Shown here piece after piece: positions 38,911 through 48,320 of a DNA stretch of 64,000 nucleotides. Source of the stretch: Paraburkholderia bannensis (GTDB lineage Bacteria; Pseudomonadota; Gammaproteobacteria; Burkholderiales; Burkholderiaceae); the NCBI RefSeq assembly GCF_014200455.1, contig NZ_JACHBW010000001.1, positions 186,001-250,000 on the forward strand. Direction: 5' to 3'. Position numbers and translations under genes: made by a program. The notes under the pieces were generated by a model, which was not told the origin of the DNA, ran no database searches, and was given only the letters and a program-made list of their open reading frames with translations. Every line of letters begins with the position of its first letter. Within the stretch, counting starts at the first letter, position 1.

Positions 38911-39204
38911 TCAGATGAGCGGCGGCAGCGGCGGTTCAGCGACAACCACAGGCGTTTCGCGCGCAGTGCGCAACTCACGCTTGAGGCGGCCGTTTTCCAT
39001 GCGTAGCCGCAACATTGCCGGCAGCGCCGAAAGCAGGCCAGCCAGCAGGCCGACCACGAAGAACGCCAGCCCGATCAGGATAAGCGGGGCTTGCCACGCA
39101 TAGCCGGCCAGAAAGTTCAGCGTCGTGGTTTGCGTGTTGGCCAGTGCGAGCACGAGCAGCAGCACGAAGACCAGCACACGGATCACCCAGGCGATCAATC
39201 TCAT
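38911..39204 (-). CDS. lapA: lipopolysaccharide assembly protein A domain protein (LapA)
   Basis: 97 residues from MRLIAWVIRV, the family start; longer frames upstream are not LapA-like. Two membrane helices (about 5-22 and 37-62) joined by a short LANTQTTTLNF segment, then a basic coiled region (RLRMENGRLKRELR). Works with LapB in the inner membrane. It lies 64 nt upstream of lapB and 342 nt after ihfB, the gap holding the ihfB terminator and lapA promoter. Confidence 0.92.
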   Translation of the reverse strand: MRLIAWVIRVLVFVLLLVLALANTQTTTLNFLAGYAWQAPLILIGLAFFVVGLLAGLLSALPAMLRLRMENGRLKRELRTARETPVVVAEPPLPPLI

Positions 39205-39546
39205 GAAGGATTCTCTTGGCAGTTGCGGGAGAGCGCCGGCGCGGCCGGCTTGCTGCGCCGCAGCAAAGGACGCGCCGAAGTGTCCCGTATTGTAATGGAA
39301 CGGCCCGCGACCCGGCACGTGCGCGAAGCCGCACGGTGACGCGAACAATGCGGGACGACAAGAACACCTTACACGGCCTCACGCGGCCTGACACCGGGAA
39401 AGGCACTGGCCTGGCCGTCAACGCAAAAAATCTGGACGAAAAAAAAGCGCCGGGTTTCGAAAAACCCCGCGCTTTCTTCGGTCCATGCACTGGCCATCTG
39501 GCATTGACCGCCAACGGCTGTAACCGCTGCAATTACCTTGCGGCAC
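39205..39546 (-). other. 342-nt gap with ihfB terminator and lapA promoter region
   Basis: Apart from the hairpin at 39441-39478 the stretch contains only weak A-rich segments (acgcaaaaaatctgg). No gene can be supported here. Confidence 0.6.
39441..39478 (-). terminator. intrinsic terminator after ihfB
   Basis: On the minus strand the interrupted stem aagcgcggggttt-ttcg-aaacccggcgctt, UUCG loop, is followed by a run of eight T residues. It ends the long aro-rpsA-ihfB transcript. Confidence 0.88.
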
Positions 39547-39870
39547 TTACAGATCGTCGTCCGGCTCTTCCGCCTTCAGCGGTTCGCCCGAACGACGGTC
39601 CACGCGCTCGCGCAGTTCCTTGCCCGGCTTGAAGTGCGGTACGAACTTCTCAGGCACCAACACTTTTTCACCCGACTTGGGATTGCGTCCGACACGCGAC
39701 GGCCGGCGATTCAGTCCGAAACTGCCGAAGCCGCGAATTTCGATGCGATGGCCCTTGGCAAGCGCCTCGGACATCGCATCGAGCATCGTTTTGACCGCGA
39801 AATCCGCATCCTTGAGAACAAGTTGCGGAAATCGCGTAGCCAGCTGCGCGACCAATTCAGATTTGGTCAT
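39547..39870 (-). CDS. ihfB: integration host factor subunit beta
   Basis: 107 residues. HU-family DNA-bending protein, partner of Ihf[45 protein letters not shown] (the beta arm with the intercalating Pro) and [14 protein letters not shown] are typical. The acidic tail (KAEEPDDDL) is longer than in E. coli. It begins 25 nt after rpsA, conserving the cmk-rpsA-ihfB order of enterobacteria. Confidence 0.96.
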   Translation of the reverse strand: MTKSELVAQLATRFPQLVLKDADFAVKTMLDAMSEALAKGHRIEIRGFGSFGLNRRPSRVGRNPKSGEKVLVPEKFVPHFKPGKELRERVDRRSGEPLKAEEPDDDL

Positions 39871-39895
39871 ACTTCAGCTTGCCCCCGTTTGAGGC

Positions 39896-41608
39896 TTACT
39901 GGTTCTGGCCGTCGAGCTTGGCCTTCAGCAGCGCGCCGAGGTTGGTCGTGCCGGTGGCAGCCGCACCCGTGTCCGACGACATGCTGCGCAGAGCTTCCTG
40001 CGTTTCAGCCGAGTCCTTCGCCTTGATCGACAGGTTGATGCCGCGCGACTTGCGATCGATGTTGATGATCATCGCGTTGACCTTGTCGCCTTCCTTCAGC
40101 ACGTTGCGAGCATCTTCCACGCGGTCTTGCGCGATTTCCGAAGCACGCAGGTAGCCTTCGACGTCAGCGTTCAGGGTGATGACTGCGCCCTTTGCGTCAA
40201 CCGACTTGACCACGCCGTCAACCGTCGAACCCTTGTCGTTGACAGCAACGAAGTTGCTGAACGGGTCGCCTTCGAGCTGCTTGATACCCAGCGAGATGCG
40301 TTCCTTCTCGACGTCGATGCCCAGAACCACGGCTTCGACTTCGTCGCCCTTCTTGTACTTGCGAACAGCTTCTTCGCCCGTTTCCGACCACGACAGGTCC
40401 GACAGGTGAACCAGACCGTCGATGCCGCCCGGCAGACCGATGAAGACGCCGAAGTCGGTGATCGACTTGATTGCGCCTTGCAGCTTGTCGCCCTTCTTGA
40501 AGTTGCGGCTGAAGTCATCCCACGGATTCGGCTTGCACTGCTTCATGCCGAGCGAGATGCGGCGGCGGTCTTCGTCGATCTCAAGGACCATGACTTCGAC
40601 TTCGTCGCCCAGCTGGACAACCTTCGACGGAGCAACGTTCTTGTTGGTCCAGTCCATTTCCGACACGTGAACCAGGCCTTCGATGCCCGATTCGACTTCG
40701 ACGAACGCGCCGTAGTCGGTGATGTTGGTGACCTTACCGAACAGGCGCGTGCCCGACGGGTAACGGCGCGAGATGCCTTCCCACGGATCGTCGCCCAGTT
40801 GCTTGATACCGAGCGAAACGCGGTTCTTTTCCTGGTCGAACTTGAGGATCTTGGCGGTGACTTCCTGGCCAACCGACAGAACTTCCGACGGGTGACGCAC
40901 GCGACGCCATGCGATGTCGGTGATGTGCAGCAGGCCGTCGATGCCGCCGAGGTCCACGAACGCGCCGTAGTCGGTGATGTTCTTGACCACGCCGTTGACG
41001 ATCGCGCCTTCCTTCAGCGTTTCGAGCAGCTTTGCGCGCTCTTCGCCTTGCGTGGCTTCGATCACTGCGCGGCGCGACAGCACGACGTTGTTACGCTTGC
41101 GGTCGAGCTTGATGACGCGGAATTCGAGGGTCTTGCCTTCGTACGGCGTCGTGTCCTTGACCGGACGCGTGTCGACGAGCGAACCCGGCAGGAACGCGCG
41201 GATGCCGTTGACCATGACGGTCATGCCGCCCTTGACCTTGCCCGTGATCGTGCCGGTCACGAGTTCGTTGTTGTCGAGGGCCTTTTCCAGCGACAGCCAC
41301 GAAGCCAGACGCTTCGCCTTGTCGCGCGACAGGATGGTGTCGCCGTAGCCGTTTTCCAGCGCGTCGATCGCGACGGAAACGAAATCGCCCGCCTGCACTT
41401 CCACTTCACCCGCGTCGTTCAGGAATTCTTCGAGCGGAATATAGGCTTCGGACTTCAGGCCAGCATTGACGACCACGAAGTTGTGGTCGACGCGCACGAC
41501 TTCGGCGGAAATCACTTCGCCGGCGCGCATGTCCTGGCGGGTCAGCGACTCTTCGAACAGAGCCGCGAAAGATTCGGTATTCGGGGTGGAGGTTTGCAGG
41601 TCGGACAT
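39896..41608 (-). CDS. rpsA: 30S ribosomal protein S1
   Basis: 570 residues from [22 protein letters not shown]; two Met codons just upstream are possible but less family-like. Six S1/OB domains recruit mRNA to the 30S subunit. Repeated signatures [86 protein letters not shown]. The 196-nt leader upstream contains two stem-loops that may be involved in autogenous control. Confidence 0.97.
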   Translation of the reverse strand: MSDLQTSTPNTESFAALFEESLTRQDMRAGEVISAEVVRVDHNFVVVNAGLKSEAYIPLEEFLNDAGEVEVQAGDFVSVAIDALENGYGDTILSRDKAKRLASWLSLEKALDNNELVTGTITGKVKGGMTVMVNGIRAFLPGSLVDTRPVKDTTPYEGKTLEFRVIKLDRKRNNVVLSRRAVIEATQGEERAKLLETLKEGAIVNGVVKNITDYGAFVDLGGIDGLLHITDIAWRRVRHPSEVLSVGQEVTAKILKFDQEKNRVSLGIKQLGDDPWEGISRRYPSGTRLFGKVTNITDYGAFVEVESGIEGLVHVSEMDWTNKNVAPSKVVQLGDEVEVMVLEIDEDRRRISLGMKQCKPNPWDDFSRNFKKGDKLQGAIKSITDFGVFIGLPGGIDGLVHLSDLSWSETGEEAVRKYKKGDEVEAVVLGIDVEKERISLGIKQLEGDPFSNFVAVNDKGSTVDGVVKSVDAKGAVITLNADVEGYLRASEIAQDRVEDARNVLKEGDKVNAMIINIDRKSRGINLSIKAKDSAETQEALRSMSSDTGAAATGTTNLGALLKAKLDGQNQ

Positions 41609-41718
41609 AAAAATCTGGATTTGCATGGTTTTTGCTGCGCTTCCAGCCTGTTCCAGGCCGGTTGGGCGTTGAGGCCGGAGCGCTTACGCTCGTGGCACGG
41701 AGGCAAAAGCCATACGGG

Positions 41719-41757
41719 GTTAAAGGGTTTAACAAACGCCCTGCTTCCCAGCAGGGC
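41719..41757 (-). promoter_or_regulatory. two adjacent stem-loops in the cmk-rpsA gap
   Basis: gttaaa/tttaac with a 3-nt loop (41719-41733) and gccctgc/gcagggc with a 6-nt loop (41738-41757), both about 110-150 nt upstream of the rpsA start. No strong T-run follows, so this looks like a processing, attenuation or S1-autoregulation element rather than a full terminator. Confidence 0.45.
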
Positions 41758-41804
41758 ACCACTACATACTGCAACTGCTTGACTGCATTCTTGCTGCGCC
41801 GCCT

Positions 41805-42515
41805 TTACTGCGGTTTGCCGTGTGCATCCGGGTGGCGCACCGGCAAAGACTGGAACCACTGCACGACCTGTTCGACCGCCTGGTCGATGGACAGCGCCGA
41901 GGTATCCAGCAGCTTCGCATCCGCCGCGGGCTTGAGTGGCGCGGCTGCGCGATTACTGTCGCGCGCGTCGCGTTCACGCAAATCCCGGAGCAAGTCATCC
42001 ATATTAGCAGAAAATCCTTTTTGGATCAATTGCTTATGCCGGCGGGCCGCGCGGGCCTCCACACTGGCCGTCAGAAACACCTTCAGACCGGCGTCCGGGA
42101 AGATCACCGTGCCCATGTCGCGGCCGTCCGCGACGAGGCCCGGCAGCTTGCGGAAGGCCCGCTGACGGGCCACCAGCGCGGTGCGCACGGACGGATGCGC
42201 GGCGATCATCGAGGCCCGGTTGCCCACTTCCTCGGCGCGGATATCGTTGGAAACGTCGACGCCGTCGAGCTGCGCCGTGCCTTCGCGGAACGTGATGTGC
42301 AGGTCGTCGATCAGCTTCGCCAGGCCATCGGCGTCATCGGCGTCGATCGCGTAGCGCATGCTCGCAAGCGCGGCGAGGCGATACAGCGCGCCGCTGTCGA
42401 GCAGGTGAAAGCCGAGATGCGCGGCGACCAGCGTGGCCACCGTGCCCTTGCCGGAAGCGGTCGGGCCGTCGATCGCGATGACGGGCGTCGGGTAAAAGGG
42501 ACGGGTCGATTTCAT
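41805..42515 (-). CDS. cmk: cytidylate kinase
   Basis: 236 residues from [32 protein letters not shown]-loop GPTASGKGT; phosphorylates CMP and d[35 protein letters not shown] and [36 protein letters not shown] are family features. Starts 28 nt after aroA. Confidence 0.97.
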   Translation of the reverse strand: MKSTRPFYPTPVIAIDGPTASGKGTVATLVAAHLGFHLLDSGALYRLAALASMRYAIDADDADGLAKLIDDLHITFREGTAQLDGVDVSNDIRAEEVGNRASMIAAHPSVRTALVARQRAFRKLPGLVADGRDMGTVIFPDAGLKVFLTASVEARAARRHKQLIQKGFSANMDDLLRDLRERDARDSNRAAAPLKPAADAKLLDTSALSIDQAVEQVVQWFQSLPVRHPDAHGKPQ

Positions 42516-42543
42516 GCGGCAACGATACTCGGCGACGAAAGTT

Positions 42544-43848
42544 TCAAGGTTGTGCGAGCGCCAGGAAGCGCTCGAAATAATCGGGGAACGTCTTGCCGAC
42601 GCACTTCGGGTCGTTGATGCGCACCGGCACATTGCCAAGGCTCACGAGCGAGAAGCACATCGCCATGCGGTGATCGTCGTAGGTGTCGATCGCGGCGTTC
42701 GGCGTGAGTTTTTCGGGCGGGCGCACGATCAGGTAATCCGGGCCCTCCTCCACGTCGGCGCCCACCTTGCGCAATTCCGTGGCCATCGCGGCGATACGGT
42801 CGGTTTCCTTCACGCGCCAGCTCGCGATGTTGCGCAGCGTGGTTGCGCCGTCGGCGAACAGGGCCGCGACGGCGATCGTCATCGCCGCATCGGGAATCAG
42901 GTTGAAGTCCATGTCGATGGGATCGAGCTTGCCGTGATCGTTGCCGATCCCGCGCACCTCGATCCAGTCGTCGGCCACCGTGACGTTCGCACCCATCTTC
43001 ATGAGCGCGGCCGCGAACGCGACATCGCCCTGGATGCTCGAACGGCCCACGCCTTCCACACGGATCGGGCCGCCGCCAATGGCGCCCGCCGCGAGGAAAT
43101 ACGAGGCCGACGACGCATCGCCTTCCACCATGATCTTGCCCGGCGACTGGTAGCGCACACCGGCCGGCACTTCGAAGCGGTGCCAGCCGTGGCGCTCGAC
43201 CTTCACGCCGAAGCGCTCCATCAGCTTGATCGTGATTTCGATATAGGGCTTCGAGATCAGCTCGCCATCGATTTCGACGACCGTCACGCCGCCTTCGGCG
43301 CGCACCAGCGGCAGCGTCATCAAAAGCGAGGTGAGGAACTGGCTCGACACGTCGCCGCGCACGCGCACCGGCGCGCTCACGTTGATCTGGGCGGGACGGA
43401 TGCGCAGCGGCGGAAAGCCTTCGTTTTCTTCGTAGTCGATCTTTGCGCCGATCTGGCGCAAACCGTCCACGAGATCGCCGATCGGGCGCTCATGCATGCG
43501 CGGCACGCCGTGGATGCGGTAATCGCCGCCATTGACCGCGAGCGCCGCCGTCAGCGGGCGCACCGCCGTACCGGCGTTGCCGAGGAAGAGATCCGCGCGC
43601 GCCGCCTGAAACGCGCCGCGCGTGCCCTGCACGACGCAGGTGTCGTCTTCGCGCTTGAGCTTCACGCCGAGCTTTTCCAGCGCGTCGAGCATCACGCGCG
43701 TGTCGTCGGAATCGAGCAGGTTCGTGATCGTCGTTTCGCCTTCGGCCAGCGCCGCGAGCAGCAGCACGCGGTTCGAGATGCTCTTCGAGCCAGGCAGGCG
43801 GATCGTGCCGGACGCACGGGTGAACGGTCCGAGATCGAGGTGTTCCAT
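42544..43848 (-). CDS. aroA: 3-phosphoshikimate 1-carboxyvinyltransferase (EPSP synthase)
   Basis: 434 residues from [27 protein letters not shown]. Joins shikimate-3-phosphate with PEP. The class I active-site motif [15 protein letters not shown], with Gly and Pro at the glyphosate-contact positions, predicts ordinary glyphosate sensitivity. [27 protein letters not shown] and the C-terminal [19 protein letters not shown] are diagnostic. Part of the serC-pheA-tyrA-aroA-cmk-rpsA operon. Confidence 0.97.
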   Translation of the reverse strand: MEHLDLGPFTRASGTIRLPGSKSISNRVLLLAALAEGETTITNLLDSDDTRVMLDALEKLGVKLKREDDTCVVQGTRGAFQAARADLFLGNAGTAVRPLTAALAVNGGDYRIHGVPRMHERPIGDLVDGLRQIGAKIDYEENEGFPPLRIRPAQINVSAPVRVRGDVSSQFLTSLLMTLPLVRAEGGVTVVEIDGELISKPYIEITIKLMERFGVKVERHGWHRFEVPAGVRYQSPGKIMVEGDASSASYFLAAGAIGGGPIRVEGVGRSSIQGDVAFAAALMKMGANVTVADDWIEVRGIGNDHGKLDPIDMDFNLIPDAAMTIAVAALFADGATTLRNIASWRVKETDRIAAMATELRKVGADVEEGPDYLIVRPPEKLTPNAAIDTYDDHRMAMCFSLVSLGNVPVRINDPKCVGKTFPDYFERFLALAQP

Positions 43849-43915
43849 GAGCGTGTCCTGATGTTGCTGTGCGTTGCGGCCTGGCGTGGAATGGCCCGGC
43901 CGCATGACTGATGCC

Positions 43916-44920
43916 TTACTTGTCGGGTCCTGCCTGCGAGGGCGTGATGCTTGCATCCGCCGCGTCCGCCTGATGTGCCTGATGCGCCTTCTTTACGCCG
44001 CCGCGCTCCTGCCACGCCTCGCGCGCCGCGCGCGAGCGCGCGAACACGGTTTCGAGCGCGTCGCCGTCACCGGCGTCGATGGCCGCGCGCAGCTTCGCCA
44101 GCACTTCAGTGTAAGCGTCGAGTTCCGCGAGCAGGGCCGTGCGGTTCGCCAGGCACACGTCGCGCCACATTTCCGGGCTCGACGCGGCAATGCGCGTGAA
44201 GTCGCGGAAACCGCCCGCCGCGAACGAGAATTTGAGTTCGGCGTCCGGCGTGGCGAGAATCTGATCCACCAGCGCGAACGAGAGCACATGCGGCAGATGG
44301 CTCACCGAGGCAAACACGCGGTCGTGCTGCTCCGCGCTCATCTGGCCGATCACCGCACCCGTGGCGCGCCACATCTGCGCGATGCGCTCGACGTCTTGCG
44401 GGGCGTTTTCCGGCAGCGGGCACAGCACCACATTGCGGCCAACGTAGAGGTCGGGCAGCGCCGCTTCCACGCCGCTCGACTCGCGGCCCGCGATCGGATG
44501 ACCGGGCACGAACTGGCCGATGCGCGCACCCAGCGCCGCGCGCGCGGCTGCGATCACGTCGCTCTTGGTGCTGCCCGCGTCGGTCACGATCGTCTGCGGC
44601 TGGAGGTGCGGCGCGATGCGTTCGAGCAGCATCTGCGTCTGCGCAACCGGCGCTGCGATCAGCACGAGATCGGCGCCGTCGAGGGCTTTGGCCAGCGCCG
44701 CTTCGTCGTCGAAGGTCGCGGCGGCGTCGATCACGCCCAGCTCCAGCGCGCGCGCCACCGAATGCGCGCGGCGGCCCACGCCGATTACTTCACCCTGCAC
44801 ACCCTGCGCGCCCTGCTCGCCCGCTGCGCCCGCGCCGCGCTCGCGCAGGCCACGCGCGAGCGATCCGCCAATCAGGCCGACGCCGAAAATCACCAGCTTC
44901 TTGAAAGAGAACGCGCTCAC
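43916..44920 (-). CDS. tyrA: prephenate dehydrogenase
   Basis: 334 residues from a GTG at 44920 ([25 protein letters not shown]); longer upstream frames lack family sequence. Oxidative decarboxylation of prephenate to 4-hydroxyphenylpyruvate. [11 protein letters not shown] binds [30 protein letters not shown] and the catalytic His region [16 protein letters not shown] follow. There is no chorismate mutase domain. The C-terminal 30 residues are low-complexity ([11 protein letters not shown]). It lies 56 nt after pheA. Confidence 0.93.
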   Translation of the reverse strand: MSAFSFKKLVIFGVGLIGGSLARGLRERGAGAAGEQGAQGVQGEVIGVGRRAHSVARALELGVIDAAATFDDEAALAKALDGADLVLIAAPVAQTQMLLERIAPHLQPQTIVTDAGSTKSDVIAAARAALGARIGQFVPGHPIAGRESSGVEAALPDLYVGRNVVLCPLPENAPQDVERIAQMWRATGAVIGQMSAEQHDRVFASVSHLPHVLSFALVDQILATPDAELKFSFAAGGFRDFTRIAASSPEMWRDVCLANRTALLAELDAYTEVLAKLRAAIDAGDGDALETVFARSRAAREAWQERGGVKKAHQAHQADAADASITPSQAGPDK

Positions 44921-44976
44921 GCCATCACCGAAAAGAGAAAGTTTGCGCGCCCACGAGCCGGGCGCGCGCGTGGCGC

Positions 44977-46059
44977 TCAGCGCGAACGCGGATACGAACC
45001 GAGGATCTTGAGGAACGCAGCCTTCCTGCCGAGTTCGTCGAGCGCGGCGGCCACGGCCGGATCGTCGCGATGCCCTTCGAAATCGATATAGAAGTAGTAC
45101 TCCCACGTGCCGACACGCGCCGGACGCGATTCGAAACGCGTCATCGACACGCCATGGCGCGCAAGCGGCTCCAGCAGTTTGTAGACCGCCCCCGGCTCAT
45201 TCTTCACCGACACGATCATCGAGGTCTGGTCGTGACCCGACACGCCCGCCGGCTGCTTGCCGATCATCACGAAACGCGTGCGGTTGTGCGGGTCGTCCTG
45301 GATCAGCGCATTGGCGATCAAGAGCCCGTAATGCGTGGCCGCGCGTTCGCCCGCGATGGCGGCGACCGTCGGATCTTCCGACGCGAGGCGCGCAGCTTCG
45401 GCATTGCTCGACACCGCCTGGCGCTCCAGATGCGGCGCGTTCGCGGTGAGCCATTGCTGGCACTGCGCGAGCGCCTGCGGGTGCGCGCACACACGCGTCA
45501 CGCCCTCGAGCTTGCCGCTTTGCGTCATCAGGTTGTGCTGGATCGGCAGCGCAATCTCACCGCCGATCATGAGCTGCGTCTGCAGGAACAGATCGAGCGA
45601 GCGCGACACCGCGCCTTCGGCCGAATTCTCGACCGGCACCACGCCGAATTCGGATGCACCCGACTCGACCGCGCGGAACACTTCATCGATCGACGGGCAC
45701 GGCAAGCCTTCGATCGATTGACCGAAGTACGCGTACATCGCCTGTTCGCTATAGGTGCCGACCGGCCCGAGGAACGCCGCCGTGATAGTCTTTTCGAGCG
45801 AGCGGCTCGCGGCCATGATCTCGCGCCAGATCGCGCTGATGTGATCGTTGCCCAGCGGCCCGTGGCTCAGGTTTTGCAGGCGCTCGATCACCTGAAGCTC
45901 GCGCTCCGGGCGAAACACGGGCGCGTTGAAGTGCTTCTTGACCTCGCCCACTTCGAGCGCAACCGAAGCGCGCTGGTTCAGGAGTGCGATCAACTGCGCG
46001 TCGATGGCGTCGATGCGCTCGCGCAACGGCTTGAGTTGTGAATTGAGTTCGTCGTCCAT
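44977..46059 (-). CDS. pheA: bifunctional chorismate mutase / prephenate dehydratase
   Basis: 360 residues from MDDELNSQLKPLRERIDAID. AroQ-type chorismate mutase (about 1-95), prephenate dehydratase (about 97-275; AFLGPVGTYSEQAMYAYFG, VPVENSAEGAVSRSLDLF), and a C-terminal ACT domain (about 285-360) with the Phe-binding ESRP motif in MTRFESRPARVG, which predicts feedback inhibition by phenylalanine. Stands between serC and tyrA. Confidence 0.96.
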   Translation of the reverse strand: MDDELNSQLKPLRERIDAIDAQLIALLNQRASVALEVGEVKKHFNAPVFRPERELQVIERLQNLSHGPLGNDHISAIWREIMAASRSLEKTITAAFLGPVGTYSEQAMYAYFGQSIEGLPCPSIDEVFRAVESGASEFGVVPVENSAEGAVSRSLDLFLQTQLMIGGEIALPIQHNLMTQSGKLEGVTRVCAHPQALAQCQQWLTANAPHLERQAVSSNAEAARLASEDPTVAAIAGERAATHYGLLIANALIQDDPHNRTRFVMIGKQPAGVSGHDQTSMIVSVKNEPGAVYKLLEPLARHGVSMTRFESRPARVGTWEYYFYIDFEGHRDDPAVAAALDELGRKAAFLKILGSYPRSR

Positions 46060-46111
46060 GCGTGAAACCGGCAATCTGGAAGGATGAGTGCGTGGCGCTG
46101 CACAGCCCGTA

Positions 46112-47194
46112 TCAGGCGTGCTTCGCCTCGAATTCCTTCATGTACTCGACAAGTGCCTGCACTGCTTCGAGCGGCACCGCGTTGTAAATCGACGCCCGCA
46201 TGCCGCCGACGGACTTGTGGCCCTTCAGCTGCAGAAGCCCGCGCGCCTTCGCGCCGGCCAGGAAATCATCATTACGTGTTTCGTCGGCGAGGAAAAACGG
46301 TACGTTCATCCGCGAGCGCGCGCGGCGCTCCACCTTGTTGACGAAGAAGCTGCTCGCGTCGATCGTGTCGTAGAGCAGCCCTGCTTTTTCGATATTGCGC
46401 GCCTCGATGGCTTCGAGGCCACCCTGGCGCTTCAACCACTTGAACACGAGGCCCGCGATGTAGATCGCGTAAGTGGGCGGCGTGTTGAACATGGAGTTGT
46501 TGGCGGCGACCGTCTTCCATTCGAACGCCGACGGGCAGATGGGCATCGCGTGTTCGAGCAGATCCTTGCGCACGATCACCACGGTCACGCCGGCCATGCC
46601 GATATTCTTCTGCGCGCCGCCGTAGAGCACGCCGTATTTGGCGATGTCCATCGGACGCGACAGGATGTGCGACGAAGCATCCGCGACCAGCGGAATATCG
46701 CCCAGATCCGGAATCTCGAAGGTTTCGACGCCGTCGATCGTCTCGTTCGTGCACAGATGCACATAGGCGGGATCGTCGGAAAGCTGCCATTCGCTTCGTG
46801 CCGGCGAATGCGTGAAACCGGCTTCGGTGCGGCCCGTCGCGGCGATATGCGAGGCGCCGTACTTGAGCGCTTCCTTCTGCGACTTCTGCGACCACGAACC
46901 GGTGATGACGAAATCCGCGCGCGGCTTCGCACCGAACAGGTTAAGCGGCACGATGGCGTTTTCGCCGATGCCGCCGCCCTGCAGGAACAGGATCTCGTGG
47001 CTGTCTGGGACCTGCATCAGATCGCGCAGATCCTGCAGCGCTTCGCGGTGAATCTGCATGAATTCGGGACCGCGATGGCTCATTTCCATCACGCCCATGC
47101 CGCTGCCGTGCCAGTCGAGCATTTCGTCGGCAGCCTGACGGAGGACTTCTTCAGGCAGTGCAGCCGGTCCGGCGGAGAAGTTGAAGACGCGCAT
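46112..47194 (-). CDS. serC: phosphoserine aminotransferase
   Basis: 360 residues from [24 protein letters not shown] enzyme of serine synthesis and, for 4-phosphohydroxythreonine, of pyridoxal synthesis. PLP Lys lies in [38 protein letters not shown] substrate region and [17 protein letters not shown] are typical. First gene of the aromatic run, preceded by the terminator at 47259. Confidence 0.97.
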   Translation of the reverse strand: MRVFNFSAGPAALPEEVLRQAADEMLDWHGSGMGVMEMSHRGPEFMQIHREALQDLRDLMQVPDSHEILFLQGGGIGENAIVPLNLFGAKPRADFVITGSWSQKSQKEALKYGASHIAATGRTEAGFTHSPARSEWQLSDDPAYVHLCTNETIDGVETFEIPDLGDIPLVADASSHILSRPMDIAKYGVLYGGAQKNIGMAGVTVVIVRKDLLEHAMPICPSAFEWKTVAANNSMFNTPPTYAIYIAGLVFKWLKRQGGLEAIEARNIEKAGLLYDTIDASSFFVNKVERRARSRMNVPFFLADETRNDDFLAGAKARGLLQLKGHKSVGGMRASIYNAVPLEAVQALVEYMKEFEAKHA

Positions 47195-47258
47195 CGTTTG
47201 GAGATCCCCGAGGCGGGCGCTGCGGCGGTGGAGGCCGGGACGCGCCGGAAAAAGAAAA

Positions 47259-47293
47259 TGGCCGTCTGCGCTTATCGCGCAAACGGCCATTAT
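47259..47293 (-). terminator. terminator between the DUF2059 gene and serC
   Basis: On the minus strand an interrupted stem (aatggccgt paired with acggccatt, with an inner tgcgc/gcgca pair and a 5-nt loop) is followed by TTCTTTTT. It should end transcripts from the DUF2059 gene. Confidence 0.75.
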
Positions 47294-47435
47294 CGCATTG
47301 TCGCCGGGAACCCGCCAACGCAGGCTCTGCGGGCAATGCGCGAGCCACGCAGCCCGATCTGGCCCGCGTTTATCGCACGCACTTATTCCACACTGAAGCG
47401 GTTGCGGCGACGAACGCGGCCAGCGAGAGGCGTGC

Positions 47436-48047
47436 TTACTTGCCCGGCTTGACCGCAGCGACTTCCTTGTCAGCCTGGTCGCGCGTTGCCTTGATCGATT
47501 GCGGCATGTACTTCTGCATCAGGCCATTGACCACATCGCGGCCAACCTGGTCTTGCACCTGGATGAACTTGCGGCCGGTCGGGCTGCGGTAGAACGAGGT
47601 CAGGTCCTTGATTTCCTGGGTGCTGTAGTACTTTGCGTAGGCTTCGTACTGGGCTTCCATTGCGTCCTGCTTGAAGCCGTCCGTGTTGAAGACCTGGCCT
47701 GCGCCGTCAACCAGCTTCGGCACTGCATTCTTCTGCAGCGTCGGGACAGAAGCTTGCTTCTGCTTGTCCGTCATCGTCTTGTTTTCCGACAGCGCATCCG
47801 AGAGGATCGCCGGCACGAGTTGCTTGGCTTGCATCTGTGCGCTATTGCCGATTGCGCCGACGAGCTTCTGCGCGTCGATTGCGTCCAGCAGGTCCTTGAT
47901 CGCGGCTTGCTTGGCCGAATCGATCGGTGCCGGTGCAGCAGCTGCCGGAGCCTGCGCGGGCGCCTGGGACTGGAGCGCCTGAGCCATGGCAAACGTCGGC
48001 ACGAGAGCGGCCAGCAACATAACCTGCTTGAATCGTTTTTGCATCAT
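47436..48047 (-). CDS. secreted DUF2059-domain protein
   Basis: 203 residues, from tandem ATG ATG (48047 and 48044; the GAGGG ribosome-binding site suits the second slightly better). Signal peptide of about 21 residues ends FAMA. An Ala/Pro-rich stretch ([16 protein letters not shown]) is followed by the helical DUF2059 body ([34 protein letters not shown] ... [23 protein letters not shown]). Function unknown; the domain occurs in many proteobacterial periplasmic proteins. Located between gyrA and serC. Confidence 0.88.
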   Translation of the reverse strand: MMQKRFKQVMLLAALVPTFAMAQALQSQAPAQAPAAAAPAPIDSAKQAAIKDLLDAIDAQKLVGAIGNSAQMQAKQLVPAILSDALSENKTMTDKQKQASVPTLQKNAVPKLVDGAGQVFNTDGFKQDAMEAQYEAYAKYYSTQEIKDLTSFYRSPTGRKFIQVQDQVGRDVVNGLMQKYMPQSIKATRDQADKEVAAVKPGK

Positions 48048-48320
48048 TACTCCCTCTGTGAAATGAATCGAATTGCCTGCCGCGCGGACGGCGGGGCGCG
48101 CCTGATGTTGCACGGTCACGGTTTGATCCGTCACCTTCGCGCCCGCTGGCCGATCCACCCGGCATCATTCAAAACCCGCAGCGTCGTTTGGCCTTGCTGG
48201 CCATTGCGTCACCGCAGGCAAATAACCCAAAAACAGCTCAAATATTTCCACCAGCAAACCACAAGCGCCTGACACGAAGCGGCCCGCTCGCGCGGGCCGT
48301 TCAGTCCTGCGGGCGTAGCC

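Noticed and set aside
48280..48299. GC-rich hairpin after gyrA as a terminator
   Set aside because: cggcccgc/gcgggccg forms a good stem but no T-run follows on the minus strand, so I did not list it as an intrinsic terminator.
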